A model generated the notes under the pieces. The model ran no database searches and had not been told where the DNA came from. It worked only from the letters and a program-made list of their open reading frames with translations. Below are positions 30,214 through 39,469 of a stretch of DNA of 64,000 nucleotides, one piece after another. This DNA comes from an uncultured Eubacteriales bacterium (GTDB taxonomy: Bacteria > Bacillota > Clostridia > Oscillospirales > UBA644), in NCBI GenBank assembly GCA_934438175.1, contig CAKSBH010000005.1, positions 62,001 through 126,000 on the forward strand, read 5' to 3'. Each line of letters starts with the position of its first letter. Position 1 is the stretch's first letter. A program made the translations under genes and the position numbers.

Positions 30214-30568
30214 AGGAATCCACGTTCTGCTGACTGCGCAGTCGCGGGGCGAAAGCCCTGAGGAAAGTCCGAGCCCCTGCGGGAAAGGATAACGGATAAC
30301 GTCCGCCGAAGGCAACTTCCGGGACAGTGCAACAGAAAATAACAGCGCACCTCGGTGCGCAAAGGTGAAAAGGCGGGGTAAGAGCCCACCGGGAATCTGG
30401 TAACAGATTCTGTCCGTGTAAACCCTATCCGGAGCAATGCGAATAAGACAGTCAATGCTTCCCGCCATGTCTTAAAGCAGCTGGAGATGCACGGTAACGT
30501 GCATTCGAGATAGATGACTGCGGAAGATCGCTTGATCTTTACAGAACTCGGCTTACAGGTCAACAGAA
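30214..30568 (+). ncRNA. rnpB: RNase P RNA, type A
   Basis: The universal core is present in order: GAGGAAAGTCCGAGCC (near 30270), GACAGTGCAACAGAAA, AAGGTGAAAAGGCGGGGTAAGAGCCCACC in adjoining pieces, and the 3' ACAGAACTCGGCTTACAG. The ends pair to form P1: CGTTCTGCTGAC near 30223 with GTCAACAGAACG near 30556, one mismatch. The layout is type A, as expected for Clostridia rather than Bacilli. It is the catalytic RNA that matures tRNA 5' ends. Exact ends are estimated from the promoter and the P1 stem. Confidence 0.96.
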
Positions 30569-30572
30569 CGGA

Positions 30573-30606
30573 GAAGACCGTCGCATCCGCGGCGGTCTTC
30601 GTTTTT
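30573..30606 (+). terminator. Terminator of rnpB
   Basis: A 12-bp stem (30573-30584 / 30589-30600, one G-U pair) with loop ATCC followed by GTTTTTA. The last T bases overlap the stop codon of the convergent gene at 30605. Confidence 0.9.
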
Positions 30607-31672
30607 ACTCAGTATAACGGAACCTTTGCCCGGCATCCGTCAACTGCTTTTCCAATTCGGTTTTGAACCGTACGGTCTCCGCGGCTTTCAGCCGCCGCAC
30701 CGTCGGCGTACAGGTGTAGGCAAATGCGGGATCCGGGATGGTGAAACTTCCGTCGCTCTCCACCCGGAACGGATGCGATACGGTCACATTCCCCATCCGA
30801 TAATAAAGAATTCCATTCCGTTTTTCCGTATGAATCTTCCACTCCCCGTCCGCAAGATGCGAAGCCACCCGCCGCTCTTCCTCCACCGGATGTGAAAGCT
30901 GATAGAACACATTCCCGATATCCAGCGAATCGAACCGGTTCTCATCGTCTGTTTTGTCGGCATCGGTCTTTTCCGGCAAGGAATCCCGCAGAAGGATGTT
31001 GTGCAGAATTCCTTTCTGTGCTGCCGTTTCTGCTGCGCTGCGCCCGCAGAAGCCGCCCATATAATAGGCATTCCCCGTGGACGTCTCACAGAACACGCGC
31101 ATCACCGCCGTTCCGCCTTTTCCCCTCACATTCTTGGATTCATCCCGCTCTTCTTCAGAAACGGTATCCTTCACCGTACAGAGAACATAAGCCGCCGGCT
31201 TCCTGGTTGCGGCAGCATCGGCGCGGTTCTCGATCTTCTGCATCCAGTTCGTCTCCGAAGGACGAAATACCACAGTGAAATCCAACGGACACGGAGTTTT
31301 GCGGACAGCGCGGAATCCATCGTCCGTATCTTCCACAGAAAAGCCGTCCTTCTCAAAAGCGGCACGGATCTCCCGCTCGTCAAACCGCCCCGACGCGGAC
31401 GGAAACGATGCCCGATCGCTGCGCAGCGTACGCTCGTTCTTCATCATCAGCGAAACAATGACCATTTTACGGAAATTCCGCAAAAAGATCACCAATACGG
31501 CAGCCCAGAAGATCAAAGTACAGCCCGTAGAAAACAACGCAGGATTTGTTGCGAACAGCGACGGCATCCAGGTCTGCAAAACCTTTGGCATCACGACCGA
31601 ACAGACCAGAAGAACCAGCATCACAGCCAGCAGAATCCGATTTTTCCGTCTTTGTTTATGTAAATTTTTCAA
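30605..31672 (-). CDS. Membrane protein of unknown function, two N-terminal TM segments
   Basis: 355 residues from a TTG codon at 31672, with GGGAGG eight bases upstream. The TTG overlaps the TGA of the preceding small gene (TTGA), so the two are coupled. Residues about 14-34 and 48-66 are hydrophobic and are followed by a long soluble part rich in Arg, Glu and Thr with mixed strands and helices. I recognise no domain. It ends convergently at the rnpB terminator. Confidence 0.75.
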   Translation of the reverse strand: MKNLHKQRRKNRILLAVMLVLLVCSVVMPKVLQTWMPSLFATNPALFSTGCTLIFWAAVLVIFLRNFRKMVIVSLMMKNERTLRSDRASFPSASGRFDEREIRAAFEKDGFSVEDTDDGFRAVRKTPCPLDFTVVFRPSETNWMQKIENRADAAATRKPAAYVLCTVKDTVSEEERDESKNVRGKGGTAVMRVFCETSTGNAYYMGGFCGRSAAETAAQKGILHNILLRDSLPEKTDADKTDDENRFDSLDIGNVFYQLSHPVEEERRVASHLADGEWKIHTEKRNGILYYRMGNVTVSHPFRVESDGSFTIPDPAFAYTCTPTVRRLKAAETVRFKTELEKQLTDAGQRFRYTE

Positions 31673-31860
31673 AAGCAATTCCTCCCGTTTTCGTTTCCGT
31701 TGCTTTTATTGTAACATACTTTCTCTGGATTTTCAAGAACTTTTTTCTCGTAATACACACACGGCGCGCCGACATCCGCTACGGCATCGGTCACGCAGTC
31801 CACCTCGCAATATCCGTCCTTCTGATGCACGCAATTCTCACTGCAACGAATAAAACTCAA
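31669..31860 (-). CDS. Small cysteine-rich protein, possible metal-binding
   Basis: 63 residues from a TTG start at 31860, chosen because a perfect AAAAGGAGG stands eight bases before it; upstream in-frame ATGs would run through that site. The N-terminal half has five Cys: C-x3-C-x7-C-x3-C followed later by GAPCVYYEKK. Such spacing suggests zinc or an iron-sulfur centre. Small proteins of this look occur in Clostridia under unrelated automatic names. Its stop overlaps the next gene's TTG. Function unknown. Confidence 0.65.
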   Translation of the reverse strand: MSFIRCSENCVHQKDGYCEVDCVTDAVADVGAPCVYYEKKVLENPEKVCYNKSNGNENGRNCF

Positions 31861-31901
31861 TGCTTTCGCCTCCTTTTGCAACTTTATTTTGCGTGAACGG
31901 A

Positions 31902-31930
31902 TGGACATTTATACGTTTTTGATGTATAAT
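31902..31930 (+). promoter_or_regulatory. Promoter for yunB-ligA
   Basis: TGGACA (31902-31907), 17 bases, TATAAT (31925-31930). The leader of about 95 bases has a 7-bp inverted repeat GCCGGAG (31944-31950) / CTCCGGC (31995-32001) that could fold before the yunB ribosome site. Confidence 0.7.
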
Positions 31931-32029
31931 AATAAAGAGAAAAGCCGGAGAAAAAATAAAAAAGACCTTTTTTGGTTGCGAACCTTTTTCCCCGCTCCGG
32001 CATAAGATAGAACGAGGGGAGGGTTTGCC

Positions 32030-32701
32030 GTGAAACGACGGATCCCGCGCTTTTTTCGTAAACTTGCCGTATGTATCCTTCTTCTTGCCGTAACGGCGGC
32101 GGTCATCATTCGCTATTACGACCTCCGGATTCGTCCGGTGGCGGAAACCATGGCGATTTCCCAGATGCAGGACATTGAGGCGGCGGTCATTCACCGCGCC
32201 GTGCAGAACGTCCTGCCATCTTATGATAATCTGGTCACGGTCACCACCGGAACAGACGGACATGTCCGTTCCGTACAGGTGGATTCTTCCCGGGTAAGCC
32301 GCCTGCGCACGGATATCACCATGAAGGTCATGGAGCAGCTGGAAGACATCTCCGGTGACAGCGTAATTGAGGTTCCGTTGGGATCTCTGTTCTCTTACGA
32401 ATTTTTTACGGCAAAAGGTCCCCTGCTTCAGGTGGAAGTTCTGCCGGTTACCAGCGTATACACCTCCTACCGCAGCGAGTTTTCCTCCGTCGGCATCAAC
32501 CAGACCCTTCACCGCATTGTTCTGACCATTACGGTTGCGGCGACGCTTCTGTTCCCCTCGGAGGAGCAGGATGTCGTCTACAGTGTGGACGTTGTGGCGG
32601 CGGAAACCGTCATTGTAGGAGAAGTACCCGGACTGTACGCGGAAGCCGACGATGACAGCATACGGATACGGGGGAAAAACATTCTTTCACAGGAGAAATA
32701 A
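32030..32701 (+). CDS. yunB: Sporulation protein YunB
   Basis: 223 residues from a GTG start with GAGGGGAGG upstream. One N-terminal TM segment (about 12-30) is followed by the YunB domain: the helix VAETMAISQMQDIEAAVIHRAV, then VDSSRVSRLRTDIT, the GSLFSYEFF strand, and the C-terminal GINQTLHRIVLTI and VVAAETVIVG motifs. YunB is a sigma-E regulated protein needed for normal spores in Bacillus subtilis. It is good evidence that this lineage forms, or descends from, endospore formers. It is followed after three bases by ligA. Confidence 0.92.
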   Translation: MKRRIPRFFRKLAVCILLLAVTAAVIIRYYDLRIRPVAETMAISQMQDIEAAVIHRAVQNVLPSYDNLVTVTTGTDGHVRSVQVDSSRVSRLRTDITMKVMEQLEDISGDSVIEVPLGSLFSYEFFTAKGPLLQVEVLPVTSVYTSYRSEFSSVGINQTLHRIVLTITVAATLLFPSEEQDVVYSVDVVAAETVIVGEVPGLYAEADDDSIRIRGKNILSQEK

Positions 32702-34675
<1,974 letters not shown>

Positions 34676-34692
34676 ACAAAGATTGAAAAAAC

Positions 34693-34723
34693 AAAACACG
34701 CAGGGATTTCCCTGCGTGTTTTT
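34693..34723. terminator. Shared terminator between ligA and comF
   Basis: A perfect 13-bp stem (34693-34705 / 34710-34722) with loop ATTT. It has T-rich sequence after it on both strands, so it serves the convergent ligA and comF transcripts. The comF stop codon lies inside it. Confidence 0.92.
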
Positions 34724-35510
34724 ATCCTCTTTTGCTTCCAAACAAAAAACTCCGAAACCATCTTCGCCGCATCCGGGCTTTCCGCCGACGGACTGCCCGT
34801 TTTTTCAGAGTTTCCGAAATCTCCCAACTCTCCGGAACCGAAGCCGTATTCTGAACCGGAGATTTCAAGAAGCACGGTCCCTTTTCCCGTCGTGCCACCG
34901 TCAGGCCAAACACATCGGAAGCACCCGCCCGGCGCAGAATCCCGGCACAGACACAAAGCGTGGCGCCTGTGGTACAGATGTCATCCACCAGCAACACCCG
35001 CTTTCCGGTCAGATCTCCCTCCGGACCTCTCCGGAACGCGTGCCCGGCATTCCGGATCCGATCCATCCGCCCGTTGCAGAGCGTCTGCCGTCTCACATTC
35101 GGACGACGGGCAAGCGCCTCCGCATAAAACGGAAGTTCCAATGTCTCTGCTGTTTTTCTTGCCAGCATCTCCGCGAGATGATACGCGCCGGCATCGGTTT
35201 TCGGTACGGGTACCACAACATCGGCGGTCCGCATCTGTTCATCCTCGGTTGCCAGCTGTGCAAGGCGTTTTACGAAAAACACAAGGATCTCTCCGTTTTT
35301 TCTTCTCTTGATGCGGCGGAGTGCCCGGGCAGGCGCACCGTCATAGGAATACCACGCGCGGTGGTACAGTCCCGGATTGTTCCAGGATTTTTCCCTCACT
35401 ACCCGCACATACCGGGCGCACCGCGGACAAAAGCCGTCCGCTCCGGGCTGCTTCCCGGGGTTTCCGCACGCAGGACATCCGCCGATATCCGCCAAAGACA
35501 GACCGTTCAC
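34722..35510 (-). CDS. comF: ComF-family phosphoribosyltransferase-like protein
   Basis: 262 residues. An N-terminal zinc ribbon (CPACGNP and CPRCARY) is followed by the middle part with VVVPVPKT and then the PRPP-binding loop VLLVDDICTTGATL near residue 195. The C-terminal 50 residues are basic and extend past the usual ComF end. ComF supports DNA uptake in naturally competent bacteria and is widespread in others. It overlaps recD2 by four bases, so competence or DNA repair are both possible contexts. Confidence 0.9.
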   Translation of the reverse strand: MNGLSLADIGGCPACGNPGKQPGADGFCPRCARYVRVVREKSWNNPGLYHRAWYSYDGAPARALRRIKRRKNGEILVFFVKRLAQLATEDEQMRTADVVVPVPKTDAGAYHLAEMLARKTAETLELPFYAEALARRPNVRRQTLCNGRMDRIRNAGHAFRRGPEGDLTGKRVLLVDDICTTGATLCVCAGILRRAGASDVFGLTVARREKGPCFLKSPVQNTASVPESWEISETLKKRAVRRRKARMRRRWFRSFLFGSKRG

Positions 35511-37711
35511 GAAATCCCCGCCTCTTTCATTTTATCCAGAATACGGTATTTCAGCCCGGAATACCGTTTATCGCTGCGCACACTGGCAACCATCTGCGAA
35601 ACCCGATACGGATACCCGACCACAACCAGAAGCCGTCGTGCCCGCGTTACGGCTGTATACAGAAGATTCCGGGTAAACAAAAGATCCGTTCCCTCCCCGA
35701 GAACCAATACCACAGCAGGAAACTCGCTTCCCTGGCTCTTATGAACCGTCACCGCATATGCCGGCTCCAGATCCTCCAGCATATCCGGAGTATAGGTTAC
35801 ACGACGGTCATCAAACCGCACCGTCAGCGTTTCGCCCCGGGGCGAAACCTCGCACACAATGCCGATGTCTCCGTTGAAGATCCCCGTTTCCGTTTCACCG
35901 CCGTCCGTCACAGCTTCCGCTTCATAATTGTTGCGGGTCTGCATCACCTTGTCGCCCTCCCGGAACGTAATCCCCCGGAACTTCATCTCTTTTTTATATT
36001 TCTCCGGCGGATTGAGCGTCTCTGCCAGAGCGGCATTCAGCGTTACCGTTCCGGAACTGCCCTTACGGGTGGGTGAGAGAACCTGAATATCGGTCTGCGG
36101 ATCAAAGCCGTAAGCATCCGGAAGCCGTGTGGCGCAAAGTTCACACACCGTCTCCGCAATCCGTTCCGGATCCCGGCGATCCAGAAAGAAAAAATCCCCG
36201 GTCCGATTTGTCAGGTCCGGCGTTTCTCCCTCCAGGATCCGATGCGCATTCCGGACAATGCGGCTTTCTTTTGCCTGCCGGAAAATTTCTTTCAGTTCCA
36301 CAAACGGAATCAGACCGCTGTCGGAAATATCCTTAAAAATCTTACCGGGACCGACCGGAGGCAATTGCGCTGCGTCCCCGACCAGAATCAACTTGGATGA
36401 GCGGGGCAATGCCTCCAGAAGATGAGCAAACAGAGGCAGATCCACCATAGATGCCTCATCTACAATGACCGCCTGATATTCCAGCAGATTGTCCCGATTG
36501 CGTCCGAATACAAACTCCCCGCCCTCCGGGCGGTATTCCAGCAGCCGGTGAAGCGTCTTCGCCTCTTTTCCGGTCAATTCCGTCACGCGTTTGGCGGCAC
36601 GACCGGTCGGAGCGGCAATCGCAAACGTAACGCCCTCATTTTCAAACATCCGGATGATACCGTTCAGGGTTGTTGTCTTTCCGGTTCCGGGTCCACCGGA
36701 CAGAATCATCATCTGGTGGCGGCACGCATCGAGGATTGCCTGCTTCTGCCTCTCCGCAAACGAAATTCCGAGAGCCGTCTGCGCAAAGCCGATGTCTTTT
36801 TCAAAATCCCCGCTGTATTCATGACGGAACGCCGATGCAAACAGCACCCGATCCGCAACCTCTTCCTCGCAACGATCCACCCAGGTCAGATATACACCGT
36901 CCGTGTTTCCGATGGGATTCCGCACGGTCAGAAGTCCGGCTTCCGCCATCTCATCCATGCGCCGCATGACCGTTTCCGGCTCTACGGAAAGAAGAGAGGC
37001 GGCGATCTGTGCCAGTTTGGCGCGGGGCAAAAACGTGTGCCCACTGCCGTAAAGATTGTAATTCAGCACATACAGAATGCCGGCTTCCACCCGGTTGGTG
37101 CTGGCACGGTCATAGTTCATCTGCTCGGCGATCGCATCTGCTCTTTCAAAGCCGATGCCGTGGATCTCACACAGACGATATGGATTTTCCCTCAGAATAT
37201 CATAGGCACGAAGCCCCCATTGCTTATAAATCTTGAACGCGAGATTCGGCGTAATGCCGAATCCCCGAAAGTACATCAGAATGGATTTTACACCCGTATT
37301 TTCCCGCAAGGATGCGGAAATCTTCTCTGCCTGCTCCATGCTGATGCCACGGATCTCCACCAAACGGGAAGGATCGTTTTCCATGATTTCCAGTGTTTCG
37401 GGACCGAATTTCTCCACAATGGCACGGGCTTTTTTTGCACGCACGCCGCGGATGATTCCCGAAGAAAGATATCGCAGAATCGCGGTCTCCGTTACCGGAA
37501 GCCGGGAGGTAAACGACGTGGCAACAAACTGCCTTCCGTACGTCGGGTGCAGGGTGAAGTCTCCCTCCACCTCGATTTCTTCGCCCTCGGCAACACAGGG
37601 AAGCACACCGGCAACCGTCACGGCTTCCTTCGGGGCTTCCAGTTCCAGCACCGTATACCCGTTGTCTGCGTTGCGGTAAATCAGATTCTCCACCACGCCG
37701 GACACGATCAT
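35507..37711 (-). CDS. recD2: RecD2-type DNA helicase
   Basis: 734 residues from ATG 37711, which has GGGGAGG eight bases upstream. The in-frame ATG at 37744 lies inside the -10 box, so it cannot be in the transcript. The N-terminal OB-like part and helix-hairpin-helix region (about 60-210) precede Walker A SGGPGTGKTTTLN and Walker B VDEASMVD. The SF1 motif VTVHKSQGSEFPAV is near the C-terminus. It is a 5'-3' helicase not tied to RecBC, linked to repair in Firmicutes. Confidence 0.95.
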   Translation of the reverse strand: MIVSGVVENLIYRNADNGYTVLELEAPKEAVTVAGVLPCVAEGEEIEVEGDFTLHPTYGRQFVATSFTSRLPVTETAILRYLSSGIIRGVRAKKARAIVEKFGPETLEIMENDPSRLVEIRGISMEQAEKISASLRENTGVKSILMYFRGFGITPNLAFKIYKQWGLRAYDILRENPYRLCEIHGIGFERADAIAEQMNYDRASTNRVEAGILYVLNYNLYGSGHTFLPRAKLAQIAASLLSVEPETVMRRMDEMAEAGLLTVRNPIGNTDGVYLTWVDRCEEEVADRVLFASAFRHEYSGDFEKDIGFAQTALGISFAERQKQAILDACRHQMMILSGGPGTGKTTTLNGIIRMFENEGVTFAIAAPTGRAAKRVTELTGKEAKTLHRLLEYRPEGGEFVFGRNRDNLLEYQAVIVDEASMVDLPLFAHLLEALPRSSKLILVGDAAQLPPVGPGKIFKDISDSGLIPFVELKEIFRQAKESRIVRNAHRILEGETPDLTNRTGDFFFLDRRDPERIAETVCELCATRLPDAYGFDPQTDIQVLSPTRKGSSGTVTLNAALAETLNPPEKYKKEMKFRGITFREGDKVMQTRNNYEAEAVTDGGETETGIFNGDIGIVCEVSPRGETLTVRFDDRRVTYTPDMLEDLEPAYAVTVHKSQGSEFPAVVLVLGEGTDLLFTRNLLYTAVTRARRLLVVVGYPYRVSQMVASVRSDKRYSGLKYRILDKMKEAGIS

Positions 37712-37742
37712 GCTCCGTTCCTCCCCAATTTCCGTTTTCTTC

Positions 37743-37771
37743 ATTATACGACACCCCTCACACAGTGTCAA
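37743..37771 (-). promoter_or_regulatory. Promoter of recD2-comF
   Basis: On the minus strand TTGACA (37766-37771), 17 bases, TATAAT (37743-37748). The -10 box contains the upstream ATG, which settles the recD2 start in favour of 37711. Confidence 0.92.
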
Positions 37772-37827
37772 GAGCGCGGAAGGCAAAAAATCGACCGGAC
37801 GTTTGGCAGGTGCTCGAAAACCAGTTA

Positions 37828-37859
37828 AAATCTCCGCATAAGCAATCATACGGAGATTT
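37828..37859. repeat. Inverted repeat upstream of recD2
   Basis: Perfect 9-bp arms AAATCTCCG (37828-37836) and CGGAGATTT (37851-37859) separated by 14 bases, about 60 bases upstream of the recD2 -35 box. It may be an operator or a leftover hairpin; it has no U-tract. Confidence 0.5.
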
Positions 37860-37921
37860 CCTGATCCGGATAGTCGGAAAGCAGCGCAAAAGGGACAGCC
37901 CCTTTTCGGAACAAAGTGACA

Positions 37922-37956
37922 TAAAAAACAGCCCGGACTTTTAAGTGCCGGGCTGT
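37922..37956 (-). terminator. Terminator after the ECF sigma gene
   Basis: A 9-bp stem (37928-37936 / 37948-37956) extended by partial inner pairing, followed on the minus strand by TTTTTTAT. It lies about 75 bases after the stop of the sigma gene at 38030. Confidence 0.85.
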
Positions 37957-38029
37957 CTGTCTCACAGAGCATACATGGAAATTGATCCGGTACAGAAGTG
38001 CACCATCAGCAATCTGAAGATTTTATGTT

Positions 38030-39301
38030 TTAGAGGATATGATCTGTAATGCAATCGTACCAATGAACATAAGTTGTGCCGTTTACGATAAGTCTGTCAT
38101 TTTCGGGTAACTGTTCGCTCCAAGGTTTCTTATATTGATCAACAGCCCAATCATCACGATTGTATCTGCGCCACAGAATCGTCTTTCCGTCTTTGTCCAA
38201 AAACTGCTCGGAAACAACACCACAGTTATAGGTTTCAATATCCATTACGCACACGGTGTCATAACTTTTGCCTCCAATGGTAACGGTATATCTACCAACA
38301 ATATCAAGGAGGAAATCTTTACTTGCGCTTGTAACAGAGTTTCCGACTCTCTGAATATCGCCTTTAGCGAAAAGGTGCGTTTCGTTTCCGCAATTATCTT
38401 CTCCGAATCCCCAGTTCAGCATAAACTCATCGCCGTCAAGGAAAGTGATGTAATTGCGGATGTCTCCGTCATTTCGGAGTGTTGCAAGGTAACGACAATG
38501 CGTATCTGTAAGCTGTGCCACAAAAGTGCGATTGATCACCTCGTTCTTATCGGAATAAGATGCTTCTCTTGCGGTAAGCTCTACACCCTCAATACCGTGA
38601 ACCCTGGCTTTGCCTGTAACCTGCATATCATAAACATGGCTGCATTTGCGGGAAGGAATATCGTACATTCCCCAAGATCGTTTCTCGCCCAGTTTGGGAA
38701 TCAAAAACCATCCCATAAGCTCTTCCCATTTTACAGAGAAGGGAGCTTTGGCACTTGCTTCAATTTTGTATTCGGGAATAAATTCGGGCAACTTTTTCAT
38801 CGTGCTTTCTCCTTTCGATACTTCGGTGTTATATGGATATTTGGTTTTGAAATTTTGTTTTGCCGTGTAAAGTCTGCTTTTTACTGTTCCGACAGGAATG
38901 TTCAGTCGTTTGGCAATTTCGGCTTGCGAAAGCTCTTTCCAAAAATAAAGATACAGGATTTGCTTGTCTTTATCCCCAAGTAAATTCAAGGTTTCTCTTA
39001 CTGTGGCAACTATGGAAACGCCATGTCTGCCGTCCGACAATTCGCGTTCTGTTATTTCATCAATCGGGATTTCGTACTGTGTTGCTTTTTCACGAAAGTA
39101 GTCCTTGCATTTATTTCTTGCAATGCTGATAATCCATGCCTTAAAAGAGCCCTTGTTATTTAATTGATAGAACTTTTGGCAGGCGACAAGGAAAACCTCT
39201 TGTAAAACATCGTCTGCATCTGCTTTTGAGTTCAGACGAAATCTCACAAAACGTTCCACAGATGCTCGTTCTGCTTCTAACAACTTTTCAAATTCGTCCA
39301 T
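38030..39301 (-). CDS. ECF-type sigma factor fused to a C-terminal module of unknown function
   Basis: 423 residues. Region sigma2 (about 10-75) has DVLQEVFLVACQKF and FKAWIISIARNKCKDYF; sigma4 (about 105-155) has LSQAEIAKRLNIPVGTVKSRL. From residue 168 a separate domain of 256 residues follows (MKKLPEFIPEYKIEA onward), rich in beta strands and not recognised. An AAAGGAGA sits eight bases before the ATG of residue 168 (38800), so this module may also be made alone. Codon use is more AT-rich than in neighbours, suggesting transfer. GGAGGTGAGG precedes the main ATG. Confidence 0.88.
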   Translation of the reverse strand: MDEFEKLLEAERASVERFVRFRLNSKADADDVLQEVFLVACQKFYQLNNKGSFKAWIISIARNKCKDYFREKATQYEIPIDEITERELSDGRHGVSIVATVRETLNLLGDKDKQILYLYFWKELSQAEIAKRLNIPVGTVKSRLYTAKQNFKTKYPYNTEVSKGESTMKKLPEFIPEYKIEASAKAPFSVKWEELMGWFLIPKLGEKRSWGMYDIPSRKCSHVYDMQVTGKARVHGIEGVELTAREASYSDKNEVINRTFVAQLTDTHCRYLATLRNDGDIRNYITFLDGDEFMLNWGFGEDNCGNETHLFAKGDIQRVGNSVTSASKDFLLDIVGRYTVTIGGKSYDTVCVMDIETYNCGVVSEQFLDKDGKTILWRRYNRDDWAVDQYKKPWSEQLPENDRLIVNGTTYVHWYDCITDHIL

Positions 39302-39352
39302 ATCCTCACCTCCTTTGGTCTATGAGTGATGAAAACCGGTTTCGCTTATATA

Positions 39353-39378
39353 GACGGGTTCAAGGATCGAAAGGTTCA
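39353..39378 (-). promoter_or_regulatory. ECF-type promoter ahead of the sigma gene
   Basis: On the minus strand TGAACC (39373-39378), 16 bases, CGTC (39353-39356) followed by TATATAAG. This matches the Bacillus ECF pattern TGAAAC-N16-CGTC and points to autoregulation by the sigma factor that follows. Confidence 0.6.
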
Positions 39379-39389
39379 TTTTACATTCA

Positions 39390-39421
39390 AAAAATAAGCG
39401 ACACTCGAGATATGTCGAGTG
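39390..39421 (-). terminator. Terminator after the phosphohexomutase gene
   Basis: A 7-bp stem CACTCGA / TCGAGTG (39402-39408 / 39415-39421) with loop GATATG, followed on the minus strand by TCGCTTATTTTTTG. It closes the cell-wall operon 49 bases after its last stop. Confidence 0.8.
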
Positions 39422-39469
39422 CCGCCGTTCACTGTTTTATGACCGCCCACCGTTGGTCCGGTCGTCTTT

